Assembly (NCBI RefSeq): GCF_047663525.1
Contig: NC_092589.1
Location: 57,593,501-57,657,500 of the forward strand
Direction: 5' to 3'
DNA from: Anas platyrhynchos
Lineage: Eukaryota; Chordata; Aves; Anseriformes; Anatidae
Length of the DNA: 64,000 nt
Shown here in pieces: positions 1 to 10,446 of the stretch. Made by a program: the position numbers and the translations under genes. The notes beneath the pieces were generated by a model. That model did not search any database, was not told the origin of the DNA, and was given only the letters and a program-made list of their open reading frames with translations. Each line of letters opens with the position of its first letter. Within the stretch, counting starts at the first letter, position 1.

Positions 1-1527
1 GGGAACGCTACCTTCTCTGAGGAGCCCTCAGACAATCCTATGGGAGAGCTCTGAAGTTCTTCCCTGTCTTCAACAGTGGCAGTAGTGTGAAATGTGTTCA
101 TCTGATTCGTGTCAATATGGAACAATGCTAGGGCCGCATGGTGTGACGAATGTGACCTTCTGTCCTACAGACCCTTGTATAACCACAAGTCTAAGAAAAA
201 CAGAGTGCTTAATGTATATAGTTCTTGTACCTTGCAAAGGAATGTTTTAGCAATTCCTGTCAATAGAGAGCTTGAAGAGAAATGTATTTGTAGGCTTTTC
301 CTTGAAGTCTATGATATCTGGGGGGGGCGGGGGGGGGGGGGGGGGGGGGCGGAATAGCTGCTAACTATTATGACTGTTGCATGGGACACTGTGCAAGTCT
401 CTGATATCTGGCCAGGAGACTAAGGAGATGGGGAAAGCTGAAGAATGACTAAAAGACAAAGCTTGCAGGGGATGCTGCACCAGTCTCTGACATACAGCCA
501 AGTTGGACAAAGGAGAAGGACAAGAGGTCTGAGATAAGGAGGACTGTTCACAAAGGGACGGGTTATGTATATGTACAGGAACATTGGGAAACTTCATGTA
601 TATGTAACTCTTTACTAGATATAACCAAAGCAAGTTGCCACGTTAGGCATGTACAACTTTGGTGGGACTACCCCCACTGTGCTGCCCAGAACTGAGTAAA
701 TGTGCCTACTTTACAATCTTACTGATCATGGAGTCAGTTTTCTGTGAGTCATTTTGTCATCTTTCTGTGAGCCAGGCAGGAGACACTCTGCTCGGCTGCA
801 GGATTGGCTGCGGAGCAGATGCCCCTAGGTACACCCTGAGTGTTTTGCTCGGAGGGGACTCCACTCAGCCGCTCACCGCAGGAGCAGACAAAGACCTCCT
901 GAAGCTGCAGACAAATGGTATGTTTTCAGCTGCTGGAGGGATACTAACTGGAGTGTTAATAATTGTATGTCTTATTCTTAAATGTCCAGGTATTTTGTGT
1001 TGAAAGTATTTGTGTAAGTGGAAGGGTTTGAAACAAAGTGTTACAAGTCACTTCATGAAGAACACAGTCAGAGACAATACTTATTTGGGTTGGTTATTAT
1101 TCTAAATTATGTTCTTGTGGTATGAATGAGATGCGCTAGAGGCCTCTTTGTGTGATTGCATGATTGTGCAGTGTGAGCGAAACACAGTATCGCCGCAAAA
1201 TGAGTGCGGAGTTCCAATCCGCGGTTCCATGTGCTCAGTGAGGGGACTGGGCGGAGATGAAGTGCGTGACAGACCGAAAAGAAGTGCTGTTTTATTCAAG
1301 GTTTGATTGGTGGTGCCCAATATATGGGCCTGGCAGTGTATCTTGTGAGCCTATTTTTGCTCTTAAATGCTTTGAGTGTGACAAGAAGAAAAAGGAGGGA
1401 GCATTATCTAAGTAACTAACAGTTGAGAAGTGTTGGTGTATTTGCTGTGGTGTTTGGTCAGTTTCCCAAGTATTGGGGATTGGGAGGGGGCTGACTGATT
1501 ATCAAAGCAGAACTGAAAGAGTAATTT
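1..1527 (+). other. Unresolved retroviral LTR/leader-like sequence
   Basis: No intact gene is visible. Between about 380 and 520 two related blocks containing 'agtctctga' and a following 'aaggaga' suggest a diverged repeat like an LTR enhancer. Around 690-770 there is a 'gagtaaatg' stretch followed by a T-rich segment, resembling the R/U5 end of avian class I LTRs. A gag-like remnant begins at about 1998, so this stretch should hold the 5' LTR and part of the leader. I could not place TG...CA ends or a clean primer binding site. A segment at about 1529-1563 with 'tttggtggttcgggc' vaguely resembles a gammaretroviral primer-binding region. This is inference and the boundaries are unknown. Confidence 0.35.
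320..352 (+). repeat. Poly(G) tract (G8-C-G21-C-GG)
   Basis: An almost pure guanine run interrupted by single cytosines. It can form G-quadruplex structures and its length is likely to vary or be misassembled. Confidence 0.9.
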
Positions 1528-1997
1528 CTTTGGTGGTTCGGGCTTGAGCCCTGGGAATTTGGTAAGAAGGGGGAGAGCGAATTTATTTAGGCCTCAATAC
1601 CTTTTTAAACCCCCGTATTGACGGATACACAGGAGTGATTCTTTGTTTTGTATGGGTTTACTAACAAAGTGCGTGAGAAAAAATGGCATTCGGCTTGAAA
1701 TTCGGTCCTGTTGAAACGTAAATTTTTGTGGAAAAGGTGGTAATGTTTGTCTAGAAGACAGAAGGCTGAGTGCTTCAGCTGTTTTCCTGAAGTTCCATGG
1801 ATTTATGATTGGAACAGGGCTCATTAATAATCTGAAATAGTAAAGTTTGTATGTGGGAAGAAGTGTTTAATCCCAGAGAATTGGGACGCTGGGGAAGAAG
1901 ATTAGAAAAAGATAGTAAAAACCTGAAGTAAAAAGGTTTGTGTGGAAATTGAAACAAAGGACAGTAACTAGTAAGGAATAGTAATAAATAAAAGGGA

Positions 1998-2830
1998 ATG
2001 GGAAATCAAGGAAATGAGTAATATCAAAAACAAAGACGTTTTAAAGAAAGCCTCTGTGGGTGCATATTGGCACATTGGAAGGATATTGTTAGAACTGGGG
2101 GCACAGAAAGCAAGAGGACTTTCACCAAGTATTGCAATCATTGGTAGCCACTGTGTAAACTAAATGGCCACTCTATGGATCAATTGACTGTAACACTATC
2201 TTGCAATTAATGTTGTTTTTGAGGAGAGAAGGAAAATAGGATGAAATGTATTCTACTGACATGTTGTTCCAGCATTTTAGAGGGAAAAGGAGTGGAATTA
2301 AGTTGGCCCCTGACTGAGCCTTTGGTGTTGGCATGAGAAAAGTACAGGCTGAAGAAAGATAAAGGAAGGGTTAAAAGAGTTGTTGAAGGTGTTAAAGGTG
2401 TGACATGTAGTATTTAACAGAGCTGTTTGAAGCTGAATGAGCAGGGAAAGAGGATGTAGGAGTGTTAATAGTTCTGCCTCCACAGGAGGCTGTGATCTCA
2501 AAATCACCGGTGTGAGCCCTTTGGGGCAGAGGGACCATGATGGGTGCGAGAGAGTTGTCATGGACACAGAAAAGCAACGAACTCTTAAAACAACCTGAGT
2601 TTGAGTGAGCTCAGACTGCCAACGGGACCGCTCAGCGAACTGTTGACAATTGCATTCCCCTGGCCGACCCCACACTGAGACTATAGTCACCCCGGAAATA
2701 ATGAACGGTAAATACCAAAATCTGGTTAAATTTGGAATTGAGAATCTGTTCCAACAAGATCCAAAAGAAACCCCTATGGGATTTTTGGACCGACTCTAAA
2801 ATGCAATGGAAAACAAGGCAAACAAATGAA
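1998..2830 (+). pseudogene. Degraded gammaretrovirus-like gag
   Basis: The region opens with an ATG followed by Gly-Asn-Gln, the type of start that is N-myristoylated in retroviral Gag, but a stop follows seven codons later. A frame around 2070-2215 has the matrix-type motif LAHWKD followed by an aromatic-rich stretch, interrupted by a TAG. A second segment at about 2728-2800 resembles the capsid stretch just before the major homology region, with a short motif around ETPMGFLDRL, then a stop. The part between is diverged and unreadable. It sits directly upstream of integrase, so the 3' part of gag and most of pol were deleted. Old and non-functional. Confidence 0.6.
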
Positions 2831-2866
2831 ACTGGAGAAAATAGGGGCTAAGTTAGAACAAGGAAA

Positions 2867-3575
2867 ATGGACGCTGCCAGACAGGGGAGAGATATGCCAA
2901 AAGCTTATATGAAGCAAATATTGGGACGTTTGCATGCACAAACACATTGGGGTACAAAGGCATTAAGTGATCATTTACTTAAACAATTTGGTTGCATTGG
3001 GATTTTTGAAATAGCAAAGCAAATTGTACAAAGTTGCTTAACTTGTCAGAAGATAAATAAGAAAGTGTTTCGACAAGCAGCCACGGGAGGGAGAAAAAAC
3101 AGCTTATAGGCCTTTTGAGAAAGCACAAGTTGATTAACTGAATTGCCTAAGGTAGGGAGGATAAAATATCTATTGGTAATAGTGGATCATTTAACACAAT
3201 GGGTAGAAGCTTATCCCGTAGCACGAGCTTCGGCACAAATGGTGGTAGAAATTCTATTAGAACACCTGATACCTAGATATGGGATAATCCAGTACATTGA
3301 TTCTGATCAGGGCACACACTTTACTTCTAAAATAATAAAATTATGTCAATCATTAGGTATTCAGTGGGAATACCATACTCCGTGGCACCCACAAAGTTCA
3401 GGGAAAGTAGAAAGACCGAATCAAGCAATAAAACAACAATTGGCTAAATTAATGATTGAGAGATAAATGCCCTGGTCAAGATGCTTACCATTGGCACTTC
3501 TAAACATAAGGACTAAACCACACAGTGAGACTGGATTATCACCATATGAAACAATGTAGTTGAGGATCATAGCAT
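2867..3575 (+). pseudogene. Retroviral integrase remnant (pol 3' end)
   Basis: The first open segment (2867-3109) has the zinc-binding HHCC domain: His-x3-His near HAQTH and Cys-x2-Cys at CLTC. The second (3143-3466) has the catalytic core with the second Asp in SDQGTHF and the Glu in SSGKVERPN, preceded by HTPWHPQ. The first catalytic Asp region lies between them, at about 3132-3134, in another frame. Two small indels therefore throw the frame out and back over about 20 codons, with several stops. After a stop at 3466 the C-terminal part is still recognisable (LPLALLNIRT, then LSPYE) to about 3560. Broken copy, no function expected. Confidence 0.85.
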
Positions 3576-3599
3576 CCAGAAATGTATAATTTATTGGAA

Positions 3600-3970
3600 G
3601 GAGATTACAAGAGCTAAGAGAAATTTGAATTGTTATAAATGAGGTCTCAACTCAATCTGAATATTTATAAAACAAATATTTCTAAGAGGTATAAAAGGCA
3701 CATAAACAGCGCTGAGTGTGCGGGGAGTCTACATTCCACCAACACGCACATACAAACATCAAACATCCTAATTATACAGAACATTGCTTAACATACTAAA
3801 CACAAGTATGCCTATAGATATGTAAAATCAGGAAAGGTAACAAACAATCCTTTAAGTTCCATGACTTAACAGTCTCCATTCCTTTTCTTGATTACATACA
3901 AGTCTCCATTTTCCATTCCTTTTCTTGATCACTTACAAGTCTCCATTTTCCATTCCTTTTGCTCGCTTTA
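3600..3970 (-). other. LTR-like fragment, probably - strand
   Basis: Read on the - strand this AT-rich piece has tandem direct repeats at its start (3871-3960) and a TATA-like segment near 3690, an arrangement typical of an LTR U3 with enhancer repeats. No TG...CA ends or target duplication could be set. It may belong to the - strand ERV fragments that follow, or to the 3' end of the class I element. Confidence 0.35.
3871..3960. repeat. Tandem repeat, about 37-bp unit, 2.5 copies
   Basis: Three successive copies begin 'agtctccatt' at 3871, 3901 and 3938. The middle copy is 37 bp, the first lacks 7 bp, and the third is cut short at 3960. Repeats of this kind inside LTRs usually act as viral enhancers; that role here is inference. 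Confidence 0.85.
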
Positions 3971-3975
3971 AGTTG

Positions 3976-4449
3976 TCAAGCAACTCGATCTTCAGGCCTT
4001 ATGCATCCCGTTCTTCCCAGATCGAAGAAAAGCATATCCATCTCCTTTTCAAGGCCAATGAGGCCTGGGTCCAAAGGCACGTCCAGATCAGCAGGGGGCA
4101 TAACAGCAAAAGCCTTCGATGGCTGTAGCAGCAGAGGGGCCAATGGTGTAGCAGTCGGATCAGTAAAGGAGCCCACAGCTCCCTCACTATCTGGCAAGCC
4201 ACACGTTTGTGATTGTGGCTCCACATGGCTCTTCAAGGCCTCGGGGATAGCTCACCAGGTGCCCAGCAATCCCACTGCAACCTTGCCAGTTTTAGTTGCA
4301 GAGTCCCTCACCTTGACCTCAGTTTGGTCCCATATTTCAGGCTCATAAATTGTCCGATTGTTAATAAGTAGAATAAGCTGTAAGGTTACCAGGACAGTCT
4401 TTGTTCCTAAGGACGTAATCAATGTGCCTGTTCCTGTCCTGGTCTCCAT
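3976..4449 (-). pseudogene. Possible retroviral coding remnant (gag-like?), - strand
   Basis: Two - strand reading frames, 65 codons (4252-4449) and 86 codons (3976-4236), lie just downstream of the LTR-type signals at 4489-4599. The second is proline-rich and acidic and could come from a Gag or related ERV protein. I do not recognise a domain with confidence. The position after an LTR promoter and polyadenylation signal is the main argument for a retroviral origin. Confidence 0.3.
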
Positions 4450-4830
4450 TGTCCCAGCCTGTTCCTCTTCACTTCTTTGTCCTGCTTCTTTATTGATGTA
4501 ACTTCATCGTGCTGCCTTTTTCTTTTTTATCTTGAGGGCAGACTCCCCTCTTATACCCTTCTCTCCACAGCAGTTCTTTTCAAAACAACTTTTCATTGGT
4601 CAAACAAATTTGAATGTAACAACAACAGCAAACACCCAGAAACATCCATGCCTTAATGGCTGGAGAACAAGAGAACCACCAGGAGAACAAGAAAGCAGAG
4701 ACTGCATGGAGTCTCCTGAATCACCCTTCTTTGTTCCCTCTAAACTCTTTTATATTCCTGATGGCCTCGTCGTTCAGAGTCTAATGTTATCTCAATCATG
4801 GGGTTTTCCAACCCCCATGGCCACATTCCT
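4440..4830 (-). mobile_element. ERV LTR fragment, - strand
   Basis: On the - strand the order of signals is that of an LTR: a purine tract just outside (plus-strand 'tttcccccttctt' near 4836-4848), a TGTGG start near 4828, a TATA-like box at 4748-4756, a CCAAT box near 4595-4599, a TATA box at 4548-4555 and an AATAAA signal at 4489-4494. The last TATA box and AATAAA lie about 55 bp apart, giving a short R region. The right-hand end is not defined, and the family is not assigned. Confidence 0.5.
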
Positions 4831-4884
4831 GAATTTCCCCCTTCTTTATTAATATCAACCATCTTCTCGACACGAATTACCAGT

Positions 4885-5214
4885 CCATATATAACAAAGA
4901 CCTCCAGGGATGGTGACTCCACCACTTCCCTGGGCAGCCTGTTCCAAATGTCTAACAACCCTTTTGGTAAAGAAGTTCTTCCTAAGATCCAACCTAAAAC
5001 TCCCCTGGCGCAACTTTAGCCCATTCCCCCTTCTCCTGTCACCAGGCACATGGGAGAGCAGACCAACCCCCACCTTGCTACAGCCTCCTTTAAGGTATCT
5101 GTAGAGAGTGATAAGGTCACCCCTGAGCCTTCTTTTCTCCAGGCTGAATAAGCCCAGCTCCCTCAGCTGCTCCTCGTAGGACTTGTTCTCCAGGCCCCTC
5201 ACCAGCTTTGTCGC
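4885..5214 (-). mobile_element. CR1 LINE 3' fragment, - strand
   Basis: Reverse complement of the CR1 3' region, with recognisable blocks such as 'gggatggtgactccacca', 'gggcagcctgttcc', 'aagttcttcctaa' and 'ttctccaggctgaa'. The frame it reads on the - strand (about 4855-5202) matches the end of the CR1 reverse transcriptase (e.g. [16 protein letters not shown]), with breaks. The very 3' end with its octamer repeats is missing. CR1 is the dominant LINE of birds and reptiles. Confidence 0.9.
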
Positions 5215-8122
5215 TGTTATATATAGATTCCTGGTCCCCAGTCCGTGGCTTGACTGATGGGAAGTAGTGAATGAATTCCCATTTTTGCTTTGCTGTCTGC
5301 ACAGCTTTTGCTTTTCTTATTGAATTGTCTTCATCTCAGCCCATGAGGTGTTTTTTTTCATCGTATTTTTCTCCCCCCATATGACTACATACCTGAACAT
5401 AAATGTGTACTCCTCTGAGCTAATTCACTTAGTAAAACTAGGCCAAAAAAAAAAAAGAATCATCCTTTCAGATAGTGAAAAAAAATATCTGAAACTTTAG
5501 GTTAGAGAATTGTTATCAATTCCTTGAACTTGTTATTATTATTGTTATTGCAATGCATAGAGCTCCCAGGGAGATAAGGGTGATAACCATGACAGATGTT
5601 GGCCAAATATCAGTGAAACAAACACAGTCCCAGCCCCAAGGAGAGCACTGGCCTTGGTGCAGGTCCCTAAGCAGTCAGGTGGCCCATGCCGTGCCATTAG
5701 GGACACCTGAGGGGAACTGTCAACATAAGTAATGGCAGCAGAGCCCCGAGTTCAGTGTGTACAAGACGTGGCAGATGGAGTACAAAAGCAAATAGGATGG
5801 CTGGCAGCAGGCATCTTGGTAATGAACCCTCATGCGAGATCCTCTCCCTCTTGCCGGGCTGTGCTCCAGATTGTATTTGCACTTTTTTTTTTCTTAAGTA
5901 TCTGCAAATGTAAGCCTGCTAACCTCTTGGATAAGGTAAGTGTCTCTTTAACTTCTCAGTGTCTTCTGAGTTTCAAATAGAGATTTTTTTTATTATCTTA
6001 ATTAGTGTCTGCCTGTTTTAATTAGGCATCACATTTAATCTTACGCTACTGACATCTGTGAATTTTGGTGCAGAGCAAAAGATGTTTTGTTTTTGGCATT
6101 AGCAGCAGAAGAAACATGAACTGCAAGAAACAAGATGACCATGTTTGCAATCCTAATTTTTCTTTTTTTTTTTTCCTCTCACTGTAGACATCAGAAATTC
6201 TCAGATATTTTATATGCTCATAGATCCTGGCCAAGACATTGTATGACCTTAGAAAATGTTTCATCCTTTTGCAGCAATGAGAAAAACATTTCTGATCTAA
6301 ACACCAACAGGCAGAAAGCAATGGTCTGTTCCTCTTCTCTGAAGGTCTCAAGCCTTTACCTGTCCAATTTGACCTAATATCAAAAAATAAGCAAATATAT
6401 AAATGTAGAAATAAATCACCCCTGATCATCTTGTTTGGGAACATATTGCAACTTCCGCAGGAGCTGGCCTGCATTCATGCCCCAGGGGGCTCAATAGAGC
6501 CTCCACAAGAGTTGTGTGGCTGATGCCAAAGCTCGTGGAACTTCCCTGCTGAATTTGCTGGCTGCCAGAGGGTGGTGAGGAGGTAACACTGCACCTAGGA
6601 AATAGGTTTTATTTATATATTAAACAATAGACACGCTCAGTGATAAAGCTGAAAAAACACAAAGTGAAAAAACAAACCAAAAAGCCTTCAGAACTACTTG
6701 GGGCTAAAAAAAGCGGGTAATATTGACAGAGGTGGGGGACAGATTTGTAGAGTACAATGGTGCACAAGCCAGGGCAGAGCTGCTGTGATTAGATTTTCAC
6801 ATGTGCTTGCATCTGTGTCCCTTCAAGGGATCCGAGCGGTTACAAAAAGCATTATGTTTTGCCGTTGCTTTTTAAGGCGTGCACTGTGGACAGTCAGAGA
6901 CACAATAATTCATCTCTTGCCCTCCGCAAGGTCATGCTGGAGCTCTTATTCACCAGCCCAAATTTGACAGGACCGTCATTTGTCCTAGTGGGAAAGCGCG
7001 GTTCCCGTGCTTTTCCCTCAGTAAAGTGCCATCATTAAGACTGCAAGAGGTAGCATCCCATCTGGAGGCAATTTATCACTGCCTGAAATAAATCTTCCAG
7101 CTCTATCTACAGCTGCCATGCCGTGTAGCCCATGGAGAACAGGTCACTCATGAAATCTGATGGGTAGGTACAGGCAAGCCAGCAGAAGAAAAGCCCACTC
7201 TGGGCAGGTAAAGCTCTGTGCCTCCAGCACCATCCTGTAAAGTGATGTTTTCTTTTTCTAAGAAAGGGGTCCTGGGAGCCAGGCGTTGTCAGAGCCAGGC
7301 CGTGAGAGGTCAGGCAGGCCCACAGCCCCCTCCTCCTCTGCTGAGTCTGAAGGGGCTGCGCAGTGACTTGATGGCATGTCGTGACTGCTAAGGCAACATG
7401 TTAGGGCTGCAGTCCCAAAAGCCAGTATGAACAGAACAAAACCCTCAGCCACAAGTAAATGGCTGTTAGTTAAAAGAAACCTGAAGGGTTTCCTGAGTAT
7501 ATTTATGTGAGGGAACAAGTTGAAAACCTGATTCTTTTCTTTGTTGTTGTTCTTGCTATGGAGAGGTCTAATACGTCTGCAAGAAGCACGTTTCAAGTGA
7601 GCACAGGCGGTGAGCTCAGTCCTGTAGCACCTGGAAGCCTGGTGTGGGAGCAGGGTGAAAGCCCAGGCCTTGGGTGCCCCAGCTGCAGCCAAAACCCAGG
7701 CCCTGGGTGCCCCAGGTGCATCAGCCACTGCTGGCAGGGGGAGAGGAGCCCTGGCTGCACCACAGCCACTGCGAGGCCAGGAGGGCCCCAATACCTTGTG
7801 GCCTGATCTCGGCCCATGGATGCTGCCTGGGAAACAAAAATATGAGGTTATATCTCTGCATGAAAGCACAGAGCTGTGTCGTGACATTGCCAGCTTTGAC
7901 AAACAGACTCTTTTTCACAAAAAGTGAGATTAGTCATGGTGGCTCTCTGCAGAAACCACTTACATGGGGATGCATGGGCCATAAATAGAAGCTTCAGAGT
8001 TTCCAAATGTAAAGGCTGGAAGTGTATTTTACATGCTTACTGATCCATTTTCCCATTCTTCCTCCTGATCTTGATAAATACTAGCAGAAATTGACTGTTT
8101 CCAGTAAGAAATAGCTCAATGG

Positions 8123-8170
8123 AAAAAAAAAAAAAAAGAACAAAGAGTTAAAAGGGGGGGGGGGGGGGGG
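8123..8170 (+). repeat. Purine tract: A15 ... G17
   Basis: A run of 15 A (8123-8137), a short purine-rich spacer, then 17 G (8154-8170), followed by more purines. Strongly strand-asymmetric simple sequence that could adopt quadruplex or triplex structures. Confidence 0.9.
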
Positions 8171-10410
8171 AAAGGAAAGAAAATAGTCATATTTTGCTCA
8201 AAGGTGTCTGTGTAAACAGTGTGAAAACCAAAAAATTTTGAAACTGAAAATTCCACCATGTGTGCTGCCAGTGTCCCTATGGGGTCGTCATTATTTAGGG
8301 ACAGGAGAACGAAGTGAGAACACAGGGGACTCGGGACAGTCAAAGGGGCAGGCAGCAGCAATCCCTGCCACGCCAAGCCTGTGGCTCCAGGACTCACACC
8401 CATAGCCCAGGGCTGGATCCATCCCACTGCATTTTAACTTGCAGTCTTGTGTTCACTTCTAGTGTTACGGGCCTGACCACCGCTGTCTTATTTAAGCTAA
8501 GACTTCTTAAGAGTAAGCACAGGCTCTGAAAATGGAGCAAGACACAATTGAATAAGGCTTCTTGGTTTACCCCCTGCTTTTTCCTGTATTAATTTACATA
8601 ACCTTCCCTTGCAATCTCATGGGAATGAAGCATTCCAGGAATGGCCAGGCTGTACTGGGACATGATCCTGAGCCACAAAGGGTGAATCACTGCCCAGCCC
8701 CATGTACGTGTCCATCCGTGCACCATCCGCTGCAGACCTGTAGGTCTTCCCATGCAAGGTCTGGCTTGCATGGTGTGGTCAGAGAAGGGAAGATGGTGTT
8801 TCTGAATAAACAAGTCTAGTGCAAAGTTGCATCCTGCAGTAATTTATTGCCTTGGAAAGCAGGAATATGAGGAGGAGGAATATGGGGAGGAGTATGAGGA
8901 GAAGATAAAACAGATGAAATCTGTTTATTGCTGTGTTGTTAGAAGTTCAGAGTAACTGCACTAACTCCAGATATGTTAGCAGCACAAAGTAGCTATGGAA
9001 AAGAGTTTTAATATAGAGCAGCTCAAGGCAAATTCCAGCCTGATTTATTCCGTATAAGCCCAGAGCCGCTCCAGTGATCCTGGGACAGATAGCTTAAATC
9101 AAGAGTGCTGCCACTTATTTCAGGGGAAGCCCTCTCTGCCTGCAGGGACACAGCTGAGACCAGAAATCTTCCTCCTACGTCTGTCTCTAGGTTCCTTCCC
9201 AGCCCATGTGAATGACCAAATGAAGCCCTGGCCATAGGGGAGCACCTGCAGGACAGAAGGGGCAGAGGTGGTGGGGCAGCAGGGCTTGGGGCAGGTCCCA
9301 GAGGGTGCAGAGGTGCAGTGGTCCCTGGGGGATGCGGGGGTCTGTGGATGTCACCCACCAGGGAAACACTCAGTGAGGGGGGCCCATCAGAACCATCAGC
9401 TGCTGGCACCAACTGCAGAAAGGTCAGCGTTCAGGGCAGGTCAGTAGATCAAGCAGCACTTGAGGGCCTCCCCAACACTGTTGCACCATCATCTGTAGTC
9501 AGTACAAAGCCGAGCTGCCCCTTCCGCAGCCTCTCTGGACCGCTCATTCACATGTGTACAGGCACAGTGTGGTTGGGGAGGAAAGTCCCCAGAAATTTTG
9601 GTTCTGTTCCACCTGGAAACCCTGGCAGAGGAAAGCAGCTTCACCCATCAGCACACCTCTCAGAGAGCCCCCAAGATCTCCCCACCGCTCCTGCCTCTGG
9701 TTTTCCCACTTGCCCTTCTGGCTTTTGGGGTTTTGTCCTTGTTGGGGCTCAGCAACCACGACGACTGCTCAACGCGCACTGTGCGCAGTGCCACTTTCCC
9801 ACAAGTGGTTCAGTTTTTTTTCAAGAGGAGGAGGAAGCAGGTTTGCCGTTTTCACAATGACTCTCAGCTGTCACGAAGCAGGGGAGCAAGAAGGCATTAG
9901 TTCATCCTAGAGGATTTTAGATGAGGGTCTGCAAATTCTAGGGCATTTCTGAGAGGTCTGAAGAAACAAAGGTCCGAGATTTTTAGAAACTGGTTTAGTT
10001 TTCAGGTTGTGCTGGCTGTTGCCAGCTGAAATATCCAGCCATGTGAGTCTCTGCAGATGGCAAAGTCACGTACCTGCAACCCTCTGAGGGATGTAGCACC
10101 TTGAGCGGCTTCTCAGATGAGTAAAAACATCATGTGTCATGGCTAGCCCATCCAAGCAAGGGTGACTAAACTCTGATTTTTCAGTTTTTTTGGTGCTGAC
10201 CACTATTAGCTAACAGAAGAGTTTTGACTTCTCTGCTAGTTTCAAACAGAAAATCTTTTGGTGCTGGAGTTGTTCTGCACTCTCAGTGCCCTAGATCCCA
10301 CTGCAATGTGCACACAAGTGAGATTTTTTTCAGATTTTGCCTTCCATTTTCTTGATTTTGGCCCTTCTTGGTCCATATGGTCCCGTCTTCCTGCAGGTCT
10401 CTTTGCGTGG

Positions 10411-10446
10411 ATGCCTGGGATTAAGTTCATGCCTGGGATTAAGTTC
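10411..10446. repeat. 18-bp perfect tandem duplication
   Basis: Two identical adjacent copies of 'atgcctgggattaagttc'. Probably a local replication-slippage duplication. Confidence 0.95.

Larger units (their letters stand above)
1528..3600 (+). mobile_element. Class I (gammaretrovirus-like) ERV remnant, internally deleted
   Basis: Decayed provirus on the + strand. In order: a leader, a gag-like region with matrix-like and capsid-like segments, then the integrase part of pol. Protease, reverse transcriptase and RNase H are missing between about 2830 and 2867, and no env is recognisable downstream. All frames carry stops and indels, so nothing functional can be made. The class call rests on the matrix motif around LAHWKD, the capsid segment and the HHCC plus DDE integrase. 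Boundaries are approximate. Confidence 0.7.

Noticed and set aside
3976..4348. + strand open frame of 129 codons over the - strand ERV fragment
   Set aside because: LTR signals in this locus run on the - strand, so the + frame is likely a shadow.
7258..7902. 214-codon open frame on the - strand
   Set aside because: Compositionally biased (Ala, Pro, Gly, Leu), overlapped by several other frames, no family resemblance and no splice or promoter context.
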